Shown here: positions 1 through 11,200 of the stretch, one piece after another | Position numbering within the stretch: the stretch's first letter is position 1 | Layout: each line of letters opens with the position of its first letter | Assembly: GCF_040115645.1 (NCBI RefSeq) | Contig: NW_027096037.1 | Coordinates: 496,001-560,000 of the forward strand | Reading direction: 5' to 3' | DNA: 64,000 nt | Source: Euwallacea fornicatus | Lineage: Eukaryota; Arthropoda; Insecta; Coleoptera; Curculionidae | The notes under the pieces: model-generated | The model's database searches: none | What the model was told of the DNA's origin: nothing | Seen by the model: only the letters and a program-made list of their open reading frames with translations | Made by a program: the position numbers and the translations under genes

Positions 1-350
1 TTCCTTAAACAAAGTGTCAAATTAATCAGCACTACGAGGCCTTTAAGATTCATAACACATCAACTTTGCATCTAGTTGAATTTCCAAGAAAAATAGTACT
101 TTGTGTACTCGAACACACAACTTTTATGACTTTTCAAACTCTGAAACTCGATAACTACGGAAAATGAGGACCAAATTCCTTAAACAAAGTGTCAAATTAA
201 TCAGCACTACGAGGCCTTTAAGATTCACAACACATCATCTTTGCATCTAGTTGAATTTCCAAGAAAAATAGTACTTTGTGTACTCGAACACACAACTTTT
301 ATGACTTTTCAAACTCTGAAACTCGATAACTACGGACAATTAGTACCAAA

Positions 351-526
351 TTCCTTAAACAATGTGTCAAATTAATCAGCTATACGAAGGCCTTTAAGAT
401 TCACAACACATCAACTTTGCATCTAGTTGAATTTCCAAGAAAAATAGTACTTTGTGTACTCGAACACACAACTTTTATGACTTTTCAAACTCTGAAACTC
501 GATAACTACGGACAATTAGTACCAAA
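351..526 (+). repeat. Class T monomer (176 bp, inserted A)
   Basis: Example of the T class. It differs from the canonical copy by A to T at position 13 (AATGTG), TATACG instead of ACTACG at 31-36, and an extra A that turns GAGGCC into GAAGGCC. The insertion completes an 8-bp palindrome, AAGGCCTT. T copies usually follow a monomer ending ACAATTAGTACC. Many carry GAACCCAC at 111-118 and a P-type tail. Others start at 878, 1929, 3156, 10344, 15603, 42767 and 60127. Exceptions following a different ending start at 17530 and 28921. A shorter relative with TATACG but no insertion occurs at 1054 and 57673. Confidence 0.9.
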
Positions 527-1228
527 TTCCTTAAACAATGTGTCAAATTAATCAGCTATACGAAGGCCTTTAAGATTCACAACACATCAACTTTGCATCT
601 AGTTGAATTTCCAAGAAAAATAGTACTTTGTGTACTCGAATACACAACTTTTGGGACTTTTCAAATATTGAAACTCGATAACTACGGAAAATGAGGACCA
701 AATTCCTTAAACAAAGTGTCAAATTAATCAGCACTACGAGGCCTTTAAGATTCACAACACATCATCTTTGCATCTAGTTGAATTTCCAAGAAAAATAGTA
801 CTTTGTGTACTCGAACACACAACTTTTATGACTTTTCAAACTCTGAAACTCGATAACTACGGACAATTAGTACCAAATTCCTTAAACAATGTGTCAAATT
901 AATCAGCTATACGAAGGCCTTTAAGATTCACAACACATCAACTTTGCATCTAGTTGAATTTCCAAGAAAAATAGTACTTTGTGTACTCGAACCCACAACT
1001 TTTATGACTTTTCAAACTCTGAAACTCGATAACTACGGACAATTAGTACCAAATTCCTTAAACAATGTGTCAAATTAATCAGCTATACGAGGCCTTTAAG
1101 ATTCACAACACATCAACTTTGCATCTAGTTGAATTTCCAAGAAAAATAGTACTTTGTGTACTCGAACACACAACTTTTGGGACTTTTCAAATACTGAAAC
1201 TCGATAACTACGGAAAATGAGGACCAAA

Positions 1229-1753
1229 TTCCTTAAACAAAGTGTCAAATTAATCAGCACTACGAGGCCTTTAAGATTCACAACACATCAAATTTGCATC
1301 TAGTTGAATTTCCAAGAAAAATAGTACTTTGTGTACTCGAACACACAACTTTTGGGGCTTTTCAAATACTGAAACTCGATAACTACGGAAAATGAGGACC
1401 AAATTCCTTAAACAAAGTGTCAAATTAATCAGCACTACGAGGCCTTTAAGATTCACAACACATCAAATTTGCATCTAGTTGAATTTCCAAGAAAAATAGT
1501 ACTTTGTGTACTCGAACACACAACTTTTGGGGCTTTTCAAATACTGAAACTCGATAACTACGGAAAATGAGGACCAAATTCCTTAAACAATGTGTCAAAT
1601 TAATCAGCTATACGAGGCCTTTAAGATTCACAACTCATCATCTTTGCATCTAGTTGAGTTTCCAAGAAAAATAGTACTTTGAGTACTCGAACTCACAACT
1701 TTTGGGGCTTTTCAAATACTGAAACTCGATAACTACGGAAAATGAGGACCAAA
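1229..1753 (+). repeat. Three-monomer module: caaattt-Q, caaattt-Q, actcat-Q
   Basis: Two successive monomers carry CAAATTTGC instead of CAACTTTGC and the GGGGC tail. They are followed at 1579 by a monomer with ACTCAT, GTTGAGTTTCC, TTGAGTACTC and GAACTCAC. The order is conserved wherever it recurs in full: 5262-5786, 7014-7538, 24892-25416, 29097-29621 and 56797-57321. A two-monomer version lies at 61879-62228. The copy at 32777 has only the actcat monomer, because a duplication junction cuts the module just before it. The module therefore moves as a block across about 60 kb. Confidence 0.88.
1579..1753 (+). repeat. actcat monomer with perfect 6-bp hairpin
   Basis: This class differs from canonical at several linked positions: ACTCAT at 55-60, GAGTTTCC near 79-85, TTGAGTACTC at 101-110 and GAACTCAC at 111-118. 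The change at position 104 turns the AGTAC/GTACT dyad into two AGTACT palindromes separated by TTG, a perfect 6-bp stem with a 3-nt loop. Other copies start at 5612, 7364, 25242, 29447, 32777, 57147 and 62054. Those at 25242, 29447 and 32777 also carry CGTGGCC instead of CGAGGCC. Confidence 0.88.
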
Positions 1754-2104
1754 TTCCTTAAACAAAGTGTCAAATTAATCAGCACTACGAGGCCTTTAAG
1801 ATTCACAACTCATCATCTTTGCATCTAGTTGAATTTCCAAGAAAAATAGTACTTTGTGTACTCGAACACACAACTTTTATGACTTTTCAAACTCTGAAAC
1901 TCGATAACTACGGACAATTAGTACCAAATTCCTTAAACAATGTGTCAAATTAATCAGCTATACGAAGGCCTTTAAGATTCACAACACATCAACTTTGCAT
2001 CTAGTTGAATTTCCAAGAAAAATAGTACTTTGTGTACTCGAACCCACAACTTTTATGACTTTTCAAACTCTGAAACTCGATAACTACGGAAAATGAGTAC
2101 CAAA

Positions 2105-2280
2105 TTCCTTAAACAAAGTGTCAAATTAATCAGCTCTTCGAGGCCTTTAAAATGTCACAACACATCATCTTTGCATCTTGATGAATTTCCAAGAAAAATA
2201 GTACTTTGTGTACTCGAACACACAACTTTTGGGACTTTTCAAATACTGAAACTCGATAACTACGGAAAATGAGGACCAAA
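2105..2280 (+). repeat. Class S monomer (176 bp, TCTTCG/AAAATGT)
   Basis: Example of the S class. It has TCTTCG at 31-36, TTTAAAATGTCAC in place of TTTAAGATTCAC (one extra base), and TCTTGATGAA in place of TCTAGTTGAA. The changed left half is usually joined to a G-type tail. P-tailed versions occur at 31723, 44695 and 47678, and a Q-tailed one at 6137. S copies are the most useful anchor for HOR units because they recur at regular spacing (40839, 42943, 45574, 48557, 50661, 52765, 54694). Hybrids with only the left part of the S signature occur at 4560, 8240, 31196 and 56095. A copy with S head but no insertion is at 9819. Confidence 0.9.
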
Positions 2281-2980
2281 TTCCTTAAACAAAGTGTCAA
2301 ATTAATCAGCACTACGAGGCCTTTAAGATTCACAACACATCAACTTTGCATCTAGTTGAATTTCCAAGAAAAATAGTACTTTGTGTACTCGAACACACAA
2401 CTTTTGGGCCTTTTCAAATACTGAAACTCGATAACTACGGAAAATGAGTACCAAATTCCTTAAACAAAGTGTCAAATTAATCAGCACTACGAGGCCTTTA
2501 AGATTCACAACACATCAACTTTGCATCTAGTTGAATTTCCAAGAAAAATAGTACTTTGTGTACTCGAACACACAACTTTTGGGACTTTTCAAATACTGAA
2601 ACTCGATAACTACGGAAAATGAGGACCAAATTCCTTAAACAAAGTGTCAAATTAATCAGCACTACGAGGCCTTTAAGATTCACAACACATCATCTTTGCG
2701 TCTAGTTGAATTTCCTAGAAATATAGTACTTTGTGTACTCGAACACACAACTTTTGTGACTTTTCAAATACTGAAACTCGATAACTACGGAAAATGAGGA
2801 CCAAATTCCTTAAACAAAGTGTCAAATTAATCAGCACTACGAGGCCTTTAAGATTCACAACACATCATCTTTGCATCTAGTTGAATTTCCAAGAAAAATA
2901 GTACTTTGTGTACTCGAACACACAACTTTTATGACTTTTCAAACTCTGAAACTCGATAACTAAGGAAAATGAGTACCAAA

Positions 2981-4034
2981 TTCCTTAAACAAAGTGTCAA
3001 ATTAATCAGCACTACGAGGCCTTTAAGATTCATAACACATCAACTTTGCATCTAGTTGAATTTCCAAGAAAAATAGTACTTTGTGTACTCGAACACACAA
3101 CTTTTATGACTTTTCAAACTCTGAAACTCGATAACTACGGACAATTAGTACCAAATTCCTTAAACAATGTGTCAAATTAATCAGCTATACGAAGGCCTTT
3201 AAGATTCACAACACATCAACTTTGCATCTAGTTGAATTTCCAAGAAAAATAGTACTTTGTGTACTCGAACCCACAACTTTTATGACTTTTCAAACTCTGA
3301 AACTCGATAACTACGGAAAATGAGTACCAAATTCCTTAAACAAAGTGTCAAATTAATCAGCTCTTCGAGGCCTTTAAAATGTCACAACACATCATCTTTG
3401 CATCTTGATGAATTTCCAAGAAAAATAGTACTTTGTGTACTCGAACACACAACTTTTGGGACTTTTCAAATACTGAAACTCGATAACTACGGAAAATGAG
3501 GACCAAATTCCTTAAACAAAGTGTCAAATTAATCAGCACTACGAGGCCTTTAAGATTCATAACACATCAACTTTGCATCTAGTTGAATTTCCAAGAAAAA
3601 TAGTACTTTGTGTACTCGAACACACAACTTTTATGACTTTTCAAACTCTGAAACTCGATAACTACGGACAATTAGTACCAAATTCCTTAAACAATGTGTC
3701 AAATTAATCAGCTATACGAAGGCCTTTAAGATTCACAACACATCAACTTTGCATCTAGTTGAATTTCCAAGAAAAATAGTACTTTGTGTACTCGAACCCA
3801 CAACTTTTATGACTTTTCAAACTCTGAAACTCGATAACTACGGAAAATGAGTACCAAATTCCTTAAACAAAGTGTCAAATTAATCAGCTCTTCGAGGCCT
3901 TTAAAATGTCACAACACATCATCTTTGCATCTTGATGAATTTCCAAGAAAAATAGTACTTTGTGTACTCGAACACACAACTTTTGGGACTTTTCAAATAC
4001 TGAAACTCGATAACTACGGAAAATGAGGACCAAA
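2981..4034 (+). repeat. Tandem duplicated trimer (527 bp x 2)
   Basis: Units 2981-3507 and 3508-4034 each hold three monomers: cataac-P ending ACAATTAG, T with GAACCCAC and P tail, then S-G. I saw no difference between them. The same trimer order is the end-plus-anchor part of the later 12-monomer HOR (for example 42592-43118), and it is also present at 10169-10695, 12624-13150, 15428-15954 and 59952-60478. It is the most widespread three-monomer module in the window. Confidence 0.88.
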
Positions 4035-4609
4035 TTCCTTAAACAAAGTGTCAAATTAATCAGCACTACGAGGCCTTTAAGATTCACAACACATCATCTT
4101 TGCATCTAGTTGAATTTCCAAGAAAAATAGTACTTTGTGTACTCGAACACACAACTTTTGGGCCTTTTCAAATACTGAAACTCGATAACTACGGAAAATG
4201 AGTACCAAATTCCTTAAACAAAGTGTCAAATTAATCAGCACTACGAGGCCTTTAAGATTCACAACACATCAACTTTGCATCTAGTTGAATTTCCAAGAAA
4301 AATAGTACTTTGTGTACTCGAACACACAACTTTTGGGACTTTTCAAATACTGAAACTCGATAACTACGGAAAATGAGTACCAAATTCCTTAAACAAAGTG
4401 TCAAATTAATCAGCACTACGAGGCCTTTAAGATTCATAACACATTAACTTTGCATCTAGTTGAATTTCCAAGAAAAATAGTACTTTGTGTACTCGAACAC
4501 ACAACTTTTATGACTTTTCAAACTCTGAAACTCGATAACTACGGAAAATGAGTACCAAATTCCTTAAACAAAGTGTCAAATTAATCAGCTCTTCGAGGCC
4601 TTTAAAATG

Positions 4610-7600
4610 TCACAACACATCAACTTTGCATCTAATTGAATTTCCAAGAAAAATAGTACTTTGTGTACTCGAACACACAACTTTTGGGACTTTTCAAATA
4701 CTGAAACTCGATAACTACGGAAAATGAGGACCAAATTCCTTAAACAAAGTGTCAAATTAATCAGCACTACGAGGCCTTTAAGATTCACAACACATCATCT
4801 TTGCATCTAGTTGAATTTCCAAGAAAAATAGTACTTTGTGTACTCGAACACACAACTTTTATGACTTTTCAAACTCTGAAACTCGATAACTACGGACAAT
4901 TAGTACCAAATTCCTTAAACAATGTGTCAAATTAATCAGCTATACGAAGGCCTTTAAGATTCACAACACATCAACTTTGCATCTAGTTGAATTTCCAAGA
5001 AAAATAGTACTTTGTGTACTCGAGCACACAACTTTTGGGACTTTTCAAACTCTGAAACACGATAACTACGGAAAATGAGGACCAAATTCCTTAAACAAAG
5101 TGTCAAATTAATCAGCACTACGAGGCCTTTAAGATTCACAACACATCAACTTTGCATCTAGTTGAATTTCCAAGAAAAATAGTACTTTGTGTACTCGAAC
5201 ACACAACTTTTGGGACTTTTCAAATACTGAAACTCGATAACTACGGAAAATGAGGACCAAATTCCTTAAACAAAGTGTCAAATTAATCAGCACTACGAGG
5301 CCTTTAAGATTCACAACACATCAAATTTGCATCTAGTTGAATTTCCAAGAAAAATAGTACTTTGTGTACTCGAACACACAACTTTTGGGGCTTTTCAAAT
5401 ACTGAAACTCGATAACTACGGAAAATGAGGACCAAATTCCTTAAACAAAGTGTCAAATTAATCAGCACTACGAGGCCTTTAAGATTCACAACACATCAAA
5501 TTTGCATCTAGTTGAATTTCCAAGAAAAATAGTACTTTGTGTACTCGAACACACAACTTTTGGGGCTTTTCAAATACTGAAACTCGATAACTACGGAAAA
5601 TGAGGACCAAATTCCTTAAACAATGTGTCAAATTAATCAGCTATACGAGGCCTTTAAGATTCACAACTCATCATCTTTGCATCTAGTTGAGTTTCCAAGA
5701 AAAATAGTACTTTGAGTACTCGAACTCACAACTTTTGGGGCTTTTCAAATACTGAAACTCGATAACTACGGAAAATGAGGACCAAATTCCTTAAACAAAG
5801 TGTCAAATTAATCAGCACTACGAGGCCTTTAAGATTCACAACTCATCATCTTTGCATTTAGTTGAATTTCCAAGAAAAATAGTACTTTGTGTACTCGAAC
5901 ACACAACTTTTATGACTTTTCAAACTCTGAAACTCGATAACTACGGACAATTAGTACCAAATTCCTTAAACAATGTGTCAAATTAATCAGCACTACGAGG
6001 CCTTTAAGATTCACAACACATCAACTTTGCATCTAGTTGAATTTCCAAGAAAAATAGTACTTTGTGTACTCGAACCCACAACTTTTATGACTTTTCAAAC
6101 TCTGAAACTCGATAACTACGGAAAATGAGTACCAAATTCCTTAAACAAAGTGTCAAATTAATCAGCTCTTCGAGGCCTTTAAAATGTCACAACACATCAT
6201 CTTTGCATCTTGATGAATTTCCAAGAAAAATAGTACTTTGTGTACTCGAACACACAACTTTTGGGGCTTTTCAAATACTGAAACTCGATAACTACGGAAA
6301 ATGAGGACCAAATTCCTTAAACAAAGTGTCAAATTAATCAGCACTACGAGGCCTTTAAGATTCACAACACATCAACTTTGCATCTAATTGAATTTCCAAG
6401 AAAAATAGTACTTTGTGTACTCGAACACACAACTTTTGGGACTTTTCAAATACTGAAACTCGATAACTACGGAAAATGAGGACCAAATTCCTTAAACAAA
6501 GTGTCAAATTAATCAGCACTACGAGGCCTTTAAGATTCACAACACATCATCTTTGCATCTAGTTGAATTTCCAAGAAAAATAGTACTTTGTGTACTCGAA
6601 CACACAACTTTTATGACTTTTCAAACTCTGAAACTCGATAACTACGGACAATTAGTACCAAATTCCTTAAACAATGTGTCAAATTAATCAGCTATACGAA
6701 GGCCTTTAAGATTCACAACACATCAACTTTGCATCTAGTTGAATTTCCAAGAAAAATAGTACTTTATGTACTCGAGCACACAACTTTTGGGACTTTTCAA
6801 ACTCTGAAACACGATAACTACGGAAAATGAGGACCAAATTCCTTAAACAAAGTGTCAAATTAATCAGCACTACGAGGCCTTTAAGATTCACAACACATCA
6901 ACTTTGCATCTAGTTGAATTTCCAAGAAAAATAGTACTTTGTGTACTCGAACACACAACTTTTGGGACTTTTCAAATACTGAAACTCGATAACTACGGAA
7001 AATGAGGACCAAATTCCTTAAACAAAGTGTCAAATTAATCAGCACTACGAGGCCTTTAAGATTCACAACACATCAAATTTGCATCTAGTTGAATTTCCAA
7101 GAAAAATAGTACTTTGTGTACTCGAACACACAACTTTTGGGGCTTTTCAAATACTGAAACTCGATAACTACGGAAAATGAGGACCAAATTCCTTAAACAA
7201 AGTGTCAAATTAATCAGCACTACGAGGCCTTTAAGATTCACAACACATCAAATTTGCATCTAGTTGAATTTCCAAGAAAAATAGTACTTTGTGTACTCGA
7301 ACACACAACTTTTGGGGCTTTTCAAATACTGAAACTCGATAACTACGGAAAATGAGGACCAAATTCCTTAAACAATGTGTCAAATTAATCAGCTATACGA
7401 GGCCTTTAAGATTCACAACTCATCATCTTTGCATCTAGTTGAGTTTCCAAGAAAAATAGTACTTTGAGTACTCGAACTCACAACTTTTGGGGCTTTTCAA
7501 ATACTGAAACTCGATAACTACGGAAAATGAGGACCAAATTCCTTAAACAAAGTGTCAAATTAATCAGCACTACGAGGCCTTTAAGATTCACAACTCATCA

Positions 7601-8017
7601 TCTTTGCATTTAGTTGAATTTCCAAGAAAAATAGTACTTTGTGTACTCGAACACACAACTTTTATGACTTTTCAAACTCTGAAACTCGATAACTACGGAC
7701 AATTAGTACCAAATTCCTTAAACAATGTGTCAAATTAATCAGCACTACGAGGCCTTTAAGATTCACAACACATCAACTTTGCATCTAGTTGAATTTCCAA
7801 GAAAAATAGTACTTTGTGTACTCGAACCCACAACTTTTATGACTTTTCAAACTCTGAAACTCGATAACTACGGAAAATGAGTACCAAATTCCTTAAACAA
7901 AGTGTCAAATTAATCAGCTCTTCGAGGCCTTTAAAATGTCACAACACATCATCTTTGCATCTTGATGAATTTCCAAGAAAAATAGTACTTTGTGTACTCG
8001 AACACACAACTTTTGGG
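4610..8017 (+). repeat. 1752-bp (10-monomer) near-tandem duplication
   Basis: Positions 4610-6265 match 6362-8017 at a constant offset of 1752 bp, about 1656 bp each. The left limit is the S-head difference at 4609 versus 6361. The right limit is GGGGC versus GGGAC at 6266 versus 8018. Both copies contain a T monomer with the rare GAGCACAC, the caaattt/actcat module, a monomer with CATTTAGTTG, and an odd AATGTG monomer lacking the T insertion (5962 and 7714). One difference noticed is G at 5014 against A at 6766. Confidence 0.9.
6839..7013 (+). repeat. Canonical monomer, class G (reference copy)
   Basis: This copy is close to the consensus and serves as coordinate reference. Its 175 bp hold about 61 G or C. 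Landmarks by monomer position: TTCCTTAAAC at 1-10, AGGCCT palindrome at 37-42, CTAGTTGAATTTCC at 72-85, an A-rich stretch at 86-93, an AGTAC/GTACT dyad with a 5-nt loop at 95-109, CTTTT at 121-125 and again at 130-134, and GATAACTACGG at 150-160. CpGs lie at 35/36, 110/111, 149/150 and 158/159. No promoter, poly(A) signal or coding potential is evident. Where the repeat begins is an arbitrary choice: some variant blocks cross the boundary used here. Confidence 0.9.
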
Positions 8018-8289
8018 ACTTTTCAAATACTGAAACTCGATAACTACGGAAAATGAGGTCCAAATTCCTTAAACAAAGTGTCAAATTAATCAGCACTACG
8101 AGGCCTTTAAGATTCACAACACATCAACTTTGCATCTAGTTGAATTTCCAAGAAAAATAGTACTTTGTGTACTCGAACACACAACTTTTGGGCCTTTTCA
8201 AATACTGAAACTCGATAACTACGGAAAATGAGTACCAAATTCCTTAAACAAAGTGTCAAATTAATCAGCTCTTCGAGGCCTTTAAAATG

Positions 8290-11200
8290 TCACAACACAT
8301 CAACTTTGCATCTAGTTGAATTTCCTAGAAATACAGTACTTTGTGTACTCGAACACACAACTTTTATGACTTTTCAAACTCTGAAACTCGATAACTACGG
8401 AAAATGAGGACCAAATTCCTTAAACAAAGTGTCAAATTAATCAGCACTACGAGGCCTTTAAGATTCATAACACATCAACTTTGCATCTAGTTGAATTTCC
8501 TAGAAATACAGTACTTTGTGTACTCGAACACACAACTTTTGGGCCTTTTCAAATACTGAAACTCGATAACTACGGAAAATGAGTACCAAATTCCTTAAAC
8601 AAAGTGTCAAATTAATCAGCACTACGAGGCCTTTAAGATTCACAACACATCAACTTTGCATCTAGTTGAATTTCCAAGAAAAATAGTACTTTGTGTACTC
8701 GAACACACAACTTTTGGGCCTTTTCAAATACTGAAACTCGATAACTACGGAAAATGAGGACCAAATTCCTTAAACAAAGTGTCAAATTAATCAGCACTAC
8801 GAGGCCTTTAAGATTCACAACGCATCAACTTTGCATCTAGTTGAATTTCCAGGAAAAATAGTACTTTGTGTACTCGAACACACAACTTTTGGGACTTTTC
8901 AAATACTGAAACTCGATAACTACGGAAAATGAGTACCAAATTCCTTAAACAAAGTGTCAAATTAATCAGCACTACGAGGCCTTTAAGATTCACAACACAT
9001 CAACTTTGCATCTAGTTGAATTTCCAAGAAAAATAGTACTTTGTGTACTCGAACACACAACTTTTGGGCCTTTTCAAATACTGAAACTCGATAACTACGG
9101 AAAATGAGTACCAAATTCCTTAAACAAAGTGTCAAATTAATCAGCTCTTCGAGGCCTTTAAAATGTCACAACACATCATCTTTGCATCTTGATGAATTTC
9201 CAAGAAAAATAGTACTTTGTGTACTCGAACACACAACTTTTGGGACTTTTCAAATACTGAAACTCGATAACTACGGAAAATGAGGTCCAAATTCCTTAAA
9301 CAAAGTGTCAAATTAATCAGCACTACGAGGCCTTTAAGATTCACAACACATCAACTTTGCATCTAGTTGAATTTCCAAGAAAAATAGTACTTTGTGTACT
9401 CGAACACACAACTTTTGGGCCTTTTCAAATACTGAAACTCGATAACTACGGAAAATGAGTACCAAATTCCTTAAACAAAGTGTCAAATTAATCAGCTCTT
9501 CGAGGCCTTTAAAATGTCACAACACATCAACTTTGCATCTAGTTGAATTTCCTAGAAATACAGTACTTTGTGTACTCGAACACACAACTTTTATGACTTT
9601 TCAAACTCTGAAACTCGATAACTACGGAAAATGAGTACCAAATTCCTTGAACAAAGTGTCAAATTAATCAGCTCTTCGAGGCCTTTAAAATGTCACAACA
9701 CATCATCTTTGTATCTTGATGAATTTCCAAGAAATATAGTACTTTGTGTACTCGAACACACAACTTTTATGACTTTTCAAACTCTGAAACTCGATAACTA
9801 CGGAAAATGAGTACCAAATTCCTTGAACAAAGTGTCAAATTAATCAGCTCTTCGAGGCCTTTAAGATTCACAACACATCATCTTTGCATCTTGATGAATT
9901 TCCAAGAAAAATAGTACTTTGTGTACTCGAACACACAACTTTTATGACTTTTCAAACTCTGAAACTCGATAACTACGGACAATTAGTACCAAATTCCTTA
10001 AACAAAGTGTCAAATTAATCAGCACTACGAAGCCTTTAAGATTCACAACACATCAACTTTTGATCTAATTGAATTTCCAAGAAAATTAGTACTTTGTGTA
10101 CTCGAACACACAACTTTTATGACTTTTCAAACTCTGAAACTCGATAACTAAGGAAAATGAGTACCAAATTCCTTAAACAAAGTGTCAAATTAATCAGCAC
10201 TACGAGGCCTTTAAGATTCATAACACATCAACTTTGCATCTAGTTGAATTTCCAAGAAAAATAGTACTTTGTGTACTCGAACACACAACTTTTATGACTT
10301 TTCAAACTCTGAAACTCGATAACTACGGACAATTAGTACCAAATTCCTTAAACAATGTGTCAAATTAATCAGCTATACGAAGGCCTTTAAGATTCACAAC
10401 ACATCAACTTTGCATCTAGTTGAATTTCCAAGAAAAATAGTACTTTGTGTACTCGAACCCACAACTTTTATGACTTTTCAAACTCTGAAACTCGATAACT
10501 ACGGAAAATGAGTACCAAATTCCTTAAACAAAGTGTCAAATTAATCAGCTCTTCGAGGCCTTTAAAATGTCACAACACATCATCTTTGCATCTTGATGAA
10601 TTTCCAAGAAAAATAGTACTTTGTGTACTCGAACACACAACTTTTGGGACTTTTCAAATACTGAAACTCGATAACTACGGAAAATGAGGACCAAATTCCT
10701 TAAACAAAGTGTCAAATTAATCAGCACTACGAGGCCTTTAAGATTCACAACACATCAACTTTGCATCTAGTTGAATTTCCTAGAAATACAGTACTTTGTG
10801 TACTCGAACACACAACTTTTATGACTTTTCAAACTCTGAAACTCGATAACTACGGAAAATGAGTACCAAATTCCTTAAACAAAGTGTCAAATTAATCAGC
10901 ACTACGAGGCCTTTAAGATTCATAACACATCAACTTTGCATCTAGTTGAATTTCCTAGAAATACAGTACTTTGTGTACTCGAACACACAACTTTTGGGCC
11001 TTTTCAAATACTGAAACTCGATAACTACGGAAAATGAGTACCAAATTCCTTAAACAAAGTGTCAAATTAATCAGCACTACGAGGCCTTTAAGATTCACAA
11101 CACATCAACTTTGCATCTAGTTGAATTTCCAAGAAAAATAGTACTTTGTGTACTCGAACACACAACTTTTGGGCCTTTTCAAATACTGAAACTCGATAAC

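Larger units (their letters stand above)
1..2104 (+). repeat. Mixed monomers at the left edge
   Basis: Twelve monomers start at 1, 176, 351, 527, 703, 878, 1054, 1229, 1404, 1579, 1754 and 1929. They are P, T, Q and G types without a clear repeated unit. Monomer 527 has AATACACAAC and AAATATT changes. The caaattt/actcat module occupies 1229-1753. The order from 1229 to 1928 resembles 5262-5961 and 7014-7713, so this looks like a piece of the same older block. Confidence 0.8.

Noticed and set aside
6839..7013. CTTTT repeated at 9-bp spacing (positions 121 and 130) plus an A-rich stretch at 86-93, as a phased bend or nucleosome signal
   Set aside because: The spacing is suggestive, but only one pair is present per monomer and the pattern is common in AT-rich DNA. 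Without a curvature calculation or MNase data it is not a supported feature.
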